Position numbers and translations under genes: made by a program
Notes under the pieces: generated by a model
The model's database searches: none
What the model saw: the letters and a program-made list of their open reading frames with translations, nothing else
What the model was told of the DNA's origin: nothing
DNA from: a virus
IMG/VR virus record: IMGVR_UViG_3300046007_003576
Span: 1 to 29,588 of that record
Direction: 5' to 3' (one strand)
Length of the DNA: 29,588 nt
In this document: positions 12,004 through 18,462 of the stretch, one piece after another
How positions within the stretch are numbered: position 1 is the first letter of the stretch
How the letters are laid out: every line of letters begins with the position of its first letter

Positions 12004-12415
12004 GTTCTTAGACCGTTGCATGATTAACACGGTTATGAAAACTGAGTACGAAGACCCAATCCAACGGTTAGCGGTGTGTAATGCTTTGAGCCGTAAGGAA
12101 AGCTACGCAAAGTTTGAAAGCCATTCCGATTACCCCGAAGCGGTGAAAAACAATGCAAAGCGAGGTATTGAACTGAACGAGAAAGAGGGTAACAAGTGTG
12201 CAACGCAGGTCGGTAAGGTTCGAGCGCAACAGCTTGCCAATGGTGAGCCGTTAAGTGTATCAACGATTAAACGGATGTACTCATATTTGAGCCGTGCAAA
12301 GACGTATTATGAAACGGGAAAGCCTACCGACTGCGGTTATATTTCCTACCTTCTTTGGGGTGGTTTAGCTGGCCTTCGTTGGAGTGAATCGAAGCTGAAG
12401 GAGATCGAGAAATGA
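11963..12415 (+). CDS. Conserved phage protein, DNA-metabolism or head-related (150 aa)
   Basis: The start MPLPKRNQDESKSEFLDRCM is followed by EDPIQRLAVCNAL, a pair of segments I know from phage proteins near portal/protease genes. The second half, YPEAVKNNAKRGIELNEKEG then KCATQVGKVRAQQLANGEPL, SVSTIKRMYSYLSRA and CGYISYLLWGGLAGLRWSESK, is a separate conserved domain in several phage families. The first part is often fused to structural proteins; the second is basic and may bind DNA. Its exact function is unknown. It overlaps its neighbours by 41 and 4 bp. Confidence 0.6.
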   Translation: MPLPKRNQDESKSEFLDRCMINTVMKTEYEDPIQRLAVCNALSRKESYAKFESHSDYPEAVKNNAKRGIELNEKEGNKCATQVGKVRAQQLANGEPLSVSTIKRMYSYLSRAKTYYETGKPTDCGYISYLLWGGLAGLRWSESKLKEIEK

Positions 12416-12606
12416 CCACGGAAAAACAACCCGATGTAATCGATCAGGCAATTAGTGCGGTTGAGTTGTACGCTTCCATTGCCAATTTACTGATGGATAT
12501 TGCAGAAACTGCCGATCATGTGAGCGTGGGCGGTGCTACCGATTACGAATTGAAACTTATGTGTATGCAGAAGCTAAAAGAAATCGTTAACAAAATTGAA
12601 ATATGA
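12412..12606 (+). CDS. Small helical protein (64 aa)
   Basis: A small acidic ORF (MTTEKQPDVIDQAISAVELY, then IANLLMDIAETADHV, then LMCMQKLKEIVNKIEI) with helical content and no motif. It has 4-bp overlaps with the genes on both sides, which support it as real. Function unknown; it may be a partner of the ParB-like protein that follows. Confidence 0.55.
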   Translation: MTTEKQPDVIDQAISAVELYASIANLLMDIAETADHVSVGGATDYELKLMCMQKLKEIVNKIEI

Positions 12607-13145
12607 AGATTGAAAAGTGGAAAGTATCGGAGGTTAAAGCGAACCCAAACAATCCAAGGGTAATTAAAGACGACAAGTTTAAAAAGTTGGTGAAGTCAAT
12701 TCAGGATTTCCCCGAAATGTTAGAACTTCGTCCGATCGTGGTAAATAGTGACGGTATTGTATTGGGTGGAAATATGCGATTGAAAGCGTGCAAGGAAGCA
12801 GGGTTGAAAGAAGTTCCAGTGATCAAGGCCGAAGATTTAACCGAAGATCAACAAAATGAGTTTATCATTAAGGATAACGTTGGTTTTGGTGAATGGGATT
12901 GGCAGGACCTTGCGAGTAATTGGGATGCCGAAGAACTGACCGAGTGGGGATTGGATTTACCAATTTTAAAATTAGATGTTGATTATTCAGAAAAAAATGA
13001 AGAAATTGATATTGATAGTTTAGATGAGACAATGACTATTAAATTAAACTTTACTGAATCTGAATATTGGATTGTTAAACAAAAATTGTCTGAAATAGCA
13101 TCAACACCAGAGCAAGCAATTTGGAAATTATTGGGCAATGAATAA
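12603..13145 (+). CDS. ParB/Srx-fold (ParB-like nuclease domain) protein
   Basis: The ParB N-terminal fold is clear: SEVKANPNNPRVIKDDKFKK (about residues 9-28), a LRPIVV strand, then GIVLGGNMRLKACKEAGLKE and VPVIKAEDLTEDQQNEFIIK. Phage proteins of this type often sit beside DNA methyltransferases and terminases and may act as DNA-binding or nicking enzymes. Residues after about 120 are distinctly AT-rich in codon use (DYSEKNEEIDIDSLDETM), matching the methyltransferase that follows. This marks a likely recombination joint inside the gene. It overlaps the methyltransferase by 8 bp. No CTP-binding or partition context (no ParA) is seen. Confidence 0.8.
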   Translation: MKIEKWKVSEVKANPNNPRVIKDDKFKKLVKSIQDFPEMLELRPIVVNSDGIVLGGNMRLKACKEAGLKEVPVIKAEDLTEDQQNEFIIKDNVGFGEWDWQDLASNWDAEELTEWGLDLPILKLDVDYSEKNEEIDIDSLDETMTIKLNFTESEYWIVKQKLSEIASTPEQAIWKLLGNE

Positions 13146-14148
13146 ACATCGATTTAATTACAAGTGGTATTTAAAGGACGGATACCCATCAAAAAACGGA
13201 TTAAAAGTATTCGGTACTTTTATTTGTGGTGGAGGTTCTACAATGGGGTATAAATTAGCAGGATTTGAACATTTGGGAGGTGTTGAAATAGATCCTCAAG
13301 TTGCTGATGTTTACAAAACTAATCACAATCCAAAATATTTATTTGTTGAAGATATAAGAGAATTTGCAAATAGAACTGAATTTCCTGAAGACTTATATAA
13401 CCTTGATATTTTAGACGGTTCGCCACCTTGTTCAAGTTTTTCAATGGCTGGTAACAGAGAAAAAGATTGGGGAAAAGAAAAGGTATTTCGTGAAGGTCAA
13501 GCAAAGCAAAGATTAGATGATTTGTTTTTTGATTACATAAAACTTGCAAAGAAATTACAGCCAAAAGTTGTTATTGCTGAAAATGTTAAAGGTATGTTGC
13601 AAGGCAATGCAAAGACTTATGTAAAACGAGTAAAAGACGAATTTGAAAAGGCAGGATACAAAGTACAATTATTTCTACTTAATGCTGCAAGTATGGGTGT
13701 ACCTCAAAAACGCGAACGAGTATTTTTTATTTGCCAAAGGAATGATTTAAACTTTCCGAAGTTAGAGTTGAAGTTTAATGAAAATGCAATAGTTTATAAT
13801 CAAATTGAAAATGAAATTATTGAAAATAAAATAGCAAATTGTGATTTACAATATTGGAAAATATGTGAAAATGGCAAAAGTATTGCAAGTGTGCATCCAA
13901 AAGGAAATAGATTTAATTCAATAAAACTACATCCTAATCAAGTTGTAAATACAATTGCAAGTGGAAGCGAATTATATCATTATTCAATACAAAAAGCATT
14001 ATCAAATAATGAATTAAAATTAGCTGGCAGTTATCCACTTGATTACAACTTTAAAAATATTGAGCCAAAATATTTAATTGGAATGTCGGTTCCTCCAGTA
14101 ATGACAGCACAGGTTGCAACTGAAATTTACAATCAATGGTTTAAATAA
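13138..14148 (+). CDS. C5 cytosine-specific DNA methyltransferase
   Basis: Conserved blocks are in order. Motif I is TFICGGGSTMG (27-38). An acidic GGVEIDP (Glu50) binds the cofactor. Motif IV is DGSPPCSSF with catalytic Cys98, motif VI is ENVKG (149-152), motif VIII is PQKRERVFF (189-197) and motif X is GMSVPP (315-320). The part between about 200 and 300 is the variable target-recognition region. At 336 aa it has normal length. No restriction endonuclease lies beside it, so it is probably an orphan enzyme that protects phage DNA from host restriction. Codon use is clearly more AT-rich than in the flanking terminase genes, which suggests horizontal gain. Confidence 0.92.
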   Translation: MNKHRFNYKWYLKDGYPSKNGLKVFGTFICGGGSTMGYKLAGFEHLGGVEIDPQVADVYKTNHNPKYLFVEDIREFANRTEFPEDLYNLDILDGSPPCSSFSMAGNREKDWGKEKVFREGQAKQRLDDLFFDYIKLAKKLQPKVVIAENVKGMLQGNAKTYVKRVKDEFEKAGYKVQLFLLNAASMGVPQKRERVFFICQRNDLNFPKLELKFNENAIVYNQIENEIIENKIANCDLQYWKICENGKSIASVHPKGNRFNSIKLHPNQVVNTIASGSELYHYSIQKALSNNELKLAGSYPLDYNFKNIEPKYLIGMSVPPVMTAQVATEIYNQWFK

Positions 14149-14154
14149 AACAAA

Positions 14155-14598
14155 ATGCCAAGCGGAGAAAAATTAAAAGGTAAAGCACCAAAAAACGGGT
14201 TCGATACCAATTCCGAAAACATCAACCGAAATGGAAGGCCAAAGCTATTAAAGAACGTTATTAAAGATACGTTCCTTCAAGAGTTCAACGTTAGGTTAAG
14301 CCATTCCCAAGCCAATGAAATCATAACTGGAATACTTGGAATGACCCGTACCCAACTCATGGATTACGCAAAGAGTGACGATGTACCTTTTTGGATTTCC
14401 ATGATTGCAAAGAAAGCACAAAGGGATTACGAGCGTGGTTCAATTCACTTGATAGAGGTGTTGATGGATAGGGTGTACGGAAAACCGAAGGAAACCGTTG
14501 ATACTACCGTGAGCCTACCAAAGGCCGAAATTCAGATTGGGTTGGTTCAAAGTGTTATACCGCTTTCAAATAGTGAGGATGCAATTATCTTGGATTGA
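14155..14598 (+). CDS. terS: Putative small terminase subunit
   Basis: It lies directly before the large terminase, with its TGA sharing one base with the ATG of that gene. The N-terminus has GKAPKNGFDTNSENINRNGR followed by PKLLKNVIKD, a start I associate with DUF5681-like and small-terminase proteins. A helical core follows (IHLIEVLMDRVYGKPKETVD) and a C-terminal tail that could hold the large-subunit contact. Small terminases recognise the packaging site. The call rests mainly on position, size (147 aa) and the KPKE pattern. Confidence 0.65.
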   Translation: MPSGEKLKGKAPKNGFDTNSENINRNGRPKLLKNVIKDTFLQEFNVRLSHSQANEIITGILGMTRTQLMDYAKSDDVPFWISMIAKKAQRDYERGSIHLIEVLMDRVYGKPKETVDTTVSLPKAEIQIGLVQSVIPLSNSEDAIILD

Positions 14599-15755
14599 TG
14601 TTTCAAACGTCTGTCATATTCGATCGCAACTACAATTCAACTGCCGAGGTTATTGTTAACCAAGGCGGTACAAGTTCGGGCAAAACTTACTCGATATTAC
14701 AGGTGCTATGTTTCAAAGCCATCGCAGAAAATAACCAAGTGATTAGCGTTGTAGGTCAAGACGTGCCTAACCTAAAAAGCGGTGCGCTTCGTGATATGCA
14801 AACGATCGTAGCGAGTTCGCCTGATATTCAAAGTTGGATTAAAGGGTACAATGCGAGCGATCGTATCTACACGTTTCACAACGGTTCAATAATAGAATTC
14901 AAAAGCTATCAAGACCCGCAAGATGCAAAGAGCGGAAAGCGTCATTACCTGTTTATGAATGAGGCGAACGGAATCAATTATTGGATATATTGGGAATTAG
15001 CACGAAGAACTAATAAACAGGTTTTTATCGACTACAACCCTAATGCTCGCTTTTGGGTGCATGATAAATTGATAGGAAAAGAAGGAGTTGAGTTGATCAT
15101 TAGCGACCACCGACACAACCCATTTTTAAGTGACAAAACAAGGCGGGATATTGAAGGCATCAGGAATGAAGACGAGGAACTTTGGAAGGTGTACGCCCGT
15201 GGAATGACTGGAAAGATTGAAGGGTTAATCTATCGTAATTGGGGCACGATTGGAACGATACCAAGCGATGCTCAGTTGATTGGCTACGGTATGGACTTCG
15301 GATTTACCAACGACCCGACCGCAGTGGTTGGAGTGTACCGTTACAATGGTGAGTTAATCATTGACGAAGTAATGTATCATAAAGGACTCACTAACCAAGA
15401 TATTAGCCTTTTTATGACCAGTTGCGCAGTTGATAGGAGCGTTAGCATTGTGGCTGATTCCGCTGAACCGAAAAGCATCGAGGAACTTAGGCGAATGGGT
15501 TGGAGAATTGAAGGTGCTAATAAAGGGAAAGATAGCATACTAAACGGCATCGATATATTAAAACGTTTCAGGTTTAACGTAACAAACCGATCGACTAACA
15601 TACTCAAAGAATTGAACGCTTACAAATGGAAGGAAAAGGACGGGAACGCTACCAACGTACCCATCGATTCATTCAATCACGGCATGGATGCTTTGAGGTA
15701 TTTAGCACTTAATAAATTAGCAGAAAAGAACAGAGGAAAATATGCAATACAATAA
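14598..15755 (+). CDS. terL: Terminase large subunit (packaging ATPase and nuclease)
   Basis: The ATG at 14598 (MFQTSVIF) overlaps the small-subunit stop by one base; the TTG one codon upstream is not required. The ATPase part shows Walker A GGTSSGKT (23-30) and Walker B YLFMNEAN with Glu122. The RNase-H-like nuclease part has acidic residues in YGMDFGFTNDP (Asp233), VADSAEP (Asp287) and NHGMDALRY (Asp364), as in the Terminase_3 family. At 385 aa it is compact but complete. It cuts concatemers and drives DNA into the prohead through the portal, which in this genome is encoded 10 kb downstream. Confidence 0.95.
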   Translation: MFQTSVIFDRNYNSTAEVIVNQGGTSSGKTYSILQVLCFKAIAENNQVISVVGQDVPNLKSGALRDMQTIVASSPDIQSWIKGYNASDRIYTFHNGSIIEFKSYQDPQDAKSGKRHYLFMNEANGINYWIYWELARRTNKQVFIDYNPNARFWVHDKLIGKEGVELIISDHRHNPFLSDKTRRDIEGIRNEDEELWKVYARGMTGKIEGLIYRNWGTIGTIPSDAQLIGYGMDFGFTNDPTAVVGVYRYNGELIIDEVMYHKGLTNQDISLFMTSCAVDRSVSIVADSAEPKSIEELRRMGWRIEGANKGKDSILNGIDILKRFRFNVTNRSTNILKELNAYKWKEKDGNATNVPIDSFNHGMDALRYLALNKLAEKNRGKYAIQ

Positions 15756-16359
15756 CATTTGGAAAAAATTAACTGTTGGTCAGTACCAACTTTTGGCCGA
15801 CCTCAATCACTTGGAAGGGTGGGAGTATATGCGCTCGGTTGTAGCGATTGTGGAGGGTAACGGATTTGATGAGGTTGATAATTACCCATTGATTGACTTA
15901 CGCAAGCGATACGAAGCCATTGCCAAGCAGTTGGAGAAAGAGCCGTTTAAACCGTTCAAATCATTTGTAAAGATTGACGGTAAACGTTACTACGTTACAA
16001 GGTTCTTTGACGAAATAAATACCGCTCAATTCGTAGAAATAAGCGAGTGGAATAAGACCAAAGAGGACGGTGTAAAGAACTTACATTTGTGCGTTGCATC
16101 GCTTCTACGTGAAACGAAGTTCGGTTGGTTTCCTGAAAAGTACAACGGGAAAGACCATTCAAAGCGTGCGACGTTGGTGAAGGAAAAGATGTTAGCGGTT
16201 GAAGCGTTGGGGTTGTCCGCTTTTTTTTTGGCCAGTTGGGTGAAGTTGCTCGAAGATTTACCAACCTATTTGGACAAGGAAATGCAGACGTTGAAGGCGG
16301 AGATGGACGCCCTGACCTTGGAACAGGATTCACCGAACGTTACGGGTGGATCGTTGTAA
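15742..16359 (+). CDS. Tail assembly chaperone, short (G-like) product
   Basis: This 205-aa ORF lies between the terminase and tail genes, and a second ORF in the -1 frame overlaps its end. It opens with KKLTVGQYQLLADLNHLEGW and has a helical middle with an SEWNK segment, then AVEALGLSAFFLASWVKLLE. At 16221 a run of nine T gives T TTT TTT in frame, a classic -1 slippery site. The layout is that of lambda G/GT tail chaperones, which bind the tape measure protein. Its 3' part beyond the slip site is made only when ribosomes stay in frame. Confidence 0.8.
   Translation: MQYNNIWKKLTVGQYQLLADLNHLEGWEYMRSVVAIVEGNGFDEVDNYPLIDLRKRYEAIAKQLEKEPFKPFKSFVKIDGKRYYVTRFFDEINTAQFVEISEWNKTKEDGVKNLHLCVASLLRETKFGWFPEKYNGKDHSKRATLVKEKMLAVEALGLSAFFLASWVKLLEDLPTYLDKEMQTLKAEMDALTLEQDSPNVTGGSL
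16221..16265 (+). other. Programmed -1 ribosomal frameshift site of the tail chaperone
   Basis: The slippery heptamer T TTT TTT (16221-16227) is followed by a 7-nt spacer and a stem-loop: GTTGG (16235-16239) with CCAAC (16261-16265), a one-base bulge, then TGAA with TTTA (16241-16244 and 16257-16260). The -1 frame is open from 16221 to the stop at 16500-16502. Slip site, spacer length and stem fit the standard -1 signal. Confidence 0.75.
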
Positions 16360-16502
16360 TTGATAGGTTAGCGAATAGCGATGTTCTCAAATGGAATGAG
16401 GTATTTGAACTTCCTGCGATGGAGTTCTTAAATTATGCGAGTTACCAAGTTGAGAAAAGCAAACATGAGGCGTTTGAAATAAAGCGTAGATCGAATGGGT
16501 AA
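16227..16502 (+). CDS. Tail assembly chaperone, T-domain made by -1 frameshift (GT-like)
   Basis: This frame has no good start of its own; the only candidate is a TTG at 16236. It is best read as the C-terminal extension reached by a -1 slip at 16221-16227. The fused product would be 162 residues of the upstream frame plus 91 from here, about 253 aa. The conserved part is RYGWIVVIDRLANSDVLKWN followed by ELPAMEFLNYASYQVEKSKH, which I recognise as the usual T-part of Bacteroidetes phage chaperones. The Gly-rich region before it is a linker. The stop codon lies in an inverted repeat that covers the next gene's start motif. Confidence 0.75.
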   Translation, partial: FGQLGEVARRFTNLFGQGNADVEGGDGRPDLGTGFTERYGWIVVIDRLANSDVLKWNEVFELPAMEFLNYASYQVEKSKHEAFEIKRRSNG

Positions 16503-16521
16503 CTTTTTTGATTTACCCATT
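16494..16521 (+). repeat. Perfect 9-bp inverted repeat overlapping the late motif
   Basis: AATGGGTAA (16494-16502) and TTACCCATT (16513-16521) flank the spacer CTTTTTTGAT. The left arm holds the chaperone stop codon, and the right arm contains the CCCATT of late-motif copy B. As RNA it would form a hairpin just before the start of the HK97-gp10-like gene. Confidence 0.6.
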
Positions 16522-16532
16522 TAATAAGTATG
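16516..16532 (+). promoter_or_regulatory. Late-type motif copy B (CCCATTTAATAAGTATG), at the first tail gene
   Basis: It differs from copy A by one base in the two-base spacer. A T-run (CTTTTTTG) lies 13 bp upstream of CCC, as in copy A. The start codon at 16530 is part of the motif. Confidence 0.6.
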
Positions 16533-17129
16533 GCATTTATCAAGTTTCAAGATGTAAGCGGAGCATTCAATAGTGCTATTGAAGGGATTGGTACTACAAA
16601 TGTTGACCAAGCTTTTGAAGGTGTTGAAAAGGAAATTGTTGATTGGTGCAGTGAACAAATCATATTATTTAGGAAACAAATTTATGATAACGGAAGTCAA
16701 GCGACGGGAAACCTTCAACAGTCATTAATTGTTGCACCGATCAAAAGATTTGGCAAAGGGTACGAAGTTCAAATAGAAGGGGCGGATTACTGGAAATTTT
16801 TAGAATTTGGTCAAAAGGGAACCGAAAATAGTAGAAAAGCGCCTAATTCTCCATTTACAATTAAAGAGTACCCGCGTTTGGAGGATATGGTAAAATGGAC
16901 TCAGGCAAAGGGTTTAAGATACGGAAAAAAAGATGTATATACTTTTGCAAAATTTGTGAGAAAATTAATTTGGAAAAATGGAACATATCCTTACCCATTT
17001 GTTCAACCAACACTTACTGAAAACAGATTAAATGATTTGGCGCAAAGGGTTGCTGATATTTCAGCAGAAGCATTTGTTTCAGTTCTTTTACCGAAAGATG
17101 CACCAAGAACGATGAAATTACCCAAATGA
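16530..17129 (+). CDS. HK97-gp10-like tail completion / neck protein
   Basis: The segment GSQATGNLQQSLIVAPIKRF followed by GYEVQIEGADYWKFLEFGQK is the core of HK97-gp10-type proteins, with the typical Gly/Tyr pattern and a C-terminal PYPFVQPTL. These join head and tail or complete the tail top. The gene is more AT-rich than its neighbours. It begins inside late-motif copy B and starts a run of tail genes with 1-4 bp spacing or overlaps. The assignment is by pattern; length (199 aa) is slightly above usual because of an extended N-terminus. Confidence 0.7.
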   Translation: MAFIKFQDVSGAFNSAIEGIGTTNVDQAFEGVEKEIVDWCSEQIILFRKQIYDNGSQATGNLQQSLIVAPIKRFGKGYEVQIEGADYWKFLEFGQKGTENSRKAPNSPFTIKEYPRLEDMVKWTQAKGLRYGKKDVYTFAKFVRKLIWKNGTYPYPFVQPTLTENRLNDLAQRVADISAEAFVSVLLPKDAPRTMKLPK

Positions 17130-17130
17130 T

Positions 17131-18462
17131 ATGGCAATAACAATAATAACCCAAGTAGCTGAACCAAGGTATTCGCCTGCGGGCAATCCGTTGGTATATG
17201 TGGTTGATAGTGATAATAAGACCGAACCGAACTTCCGATACGTAGCTAATGTTTCGATAAATGGAAACTTAGTGGCGAAATTAAAGACAGTGCCGAGCGT
17301 TACGAATAGCAACCGTGGACGTTTCAACTTTCAGGAAATCGTGCGAGGTTACTTTGAAGTTACCCCACGAATTGCAGATGGTTCGATTGTAGCTTCCGAA
17401 AGTTTTGGATGCCCTACTCAGTATATTGAGTTTGACGTTGAATTCGATGAAGAGTACACGGGTGGAGAACCAGCGCCACGGGAAGCCGAACCTGCTATCA
17501 TTTACAACGGTGCATGGACTGTTTTTGACTTTGCGCAATTTCCTTACTTCAAAGGTAATTACTGGATAGATAGCGATGCGGTTAACACTCGATTACCATT
17601 AACCAACCGACCACAATCGACTAAAGCTTACGCTAACTTTTCAAACACTTACAATCAAAGTGGAAACCTTTATTTCCTTTGCAGTAAAGAAGTAAGCCCA
17701 AACATTGATTACATCCGTTATCGGTACTATACGGAAGAAGGAACTATTATTCGTGAATACTTTATTCCAACGGTTAACCAAGCGTCGCATGGATCGAGTG
17801 AAGAAAACGAATTCCACCTTATTGCAGTTCCATTCATGCCGTTTGATGTTCAAAATATTTCAGGTTCAATAACATCTGATTCTCAAGATGGTTCAACAGA
17901 TTTTCCAAGCCTTGTTTCAAGTGATAAAAATTATTACACGGTAACGGCTTTTCAGGATGAAGGAACAAACCAAGCATCGATTGAATACACGGTATTATTG
18001 AATGGGGAGTGTTCACGTTTTGAATTTACCGAGGTACATTTTGAGAACCAGTTGGGTGGCGTGGATTCCTACGTGTTCACCAAGCCGAATCGAGAAAGGC
18101 AAACGATACAAAGAACGGAAGCGAGCCGTCCTTATTTGACGGATGGCTTTGAAGGTAATAGTGGTATTTACGGAGGTTACACTAACTTTTCAAAGTACAA
18201 CGCACAAGTTGATTACAACAAAGAGTTCACCGTTTCTTCCGATTGGTTGACCGATGAAGAATTTGAGTGGTTAGCGCAAATGGTTCGTTCCCCACGTCTT
18301 TGGTTACGCAAGGCTTTTAATACCGACGAAGGTGTTGTTGATTACTTAGTTCCCATTTTGGTAACCGATACAAGCTACAACGTTTGGAAACGTGACTTCG
18401 ATCAGTTGCACACGCTTACCATTACCTACAAATTTACCTTTGACGAATCGATGCCGTTATGA
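17131..18462 (+). CDS. Phage tail structural protein (443 aa)
   Basis: The sequence is beta-rich with no membrane segment. It has a Pro/Gly-rich start (AEPRYSPAGNPLVYVVDS), then VANVSINGNLVAKLKTVPS and GRFNFQEIVRGYF. Proteins with this start are common in Bacteroidetes siphovirus tail modules next to the tape measure. The C-terminal third (SSDWLTDEEFEWLAQMVRSP) looks like a compact domain. It is likely a distal tail or baseplate protein. I cannot say which ring it forms. It overlaps the next gene by 4 bp. Confidence 0.65.
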   Translation: MAITIITQVAEPRYSPAGNPLVYVVDSDNKTEPNFRYVANVSINGNLVAKLKTVPSVTNSNRGRFNFQEIVRGYFEVTPRIADGSIVASESFGCPTQYIEFDVEFDEEYTGGEPAPREAEPAIIYNGAWTVFDFAQFPYFKGNYWIDSDAVNTRLPLTNRPQSTKAYANFSNTYNQSGNLYFLCSKEVSPNIDYIRYRYYTEEGTIIREYFIPTVNQASHGSSEENEFHLIAVPFMPFDVQNISGSITSDSQDGSTDFPSLVSSDKNYYTVTAFQDEGTNQASIEYTVLLNGECSRFEFTEVHFENQLGGVDSYVFTKPNRERQTIQRTEASRPYLTDGFEGNSGIYGGYTNFSKYNAQVDYNKEFTVSSDWLTDEEFEWLAQMVRSPRLWLRKAFNTDEGVVDYLVPILVTDTSYNVWKRDFDQLHTLTITYKFTFDESMPL

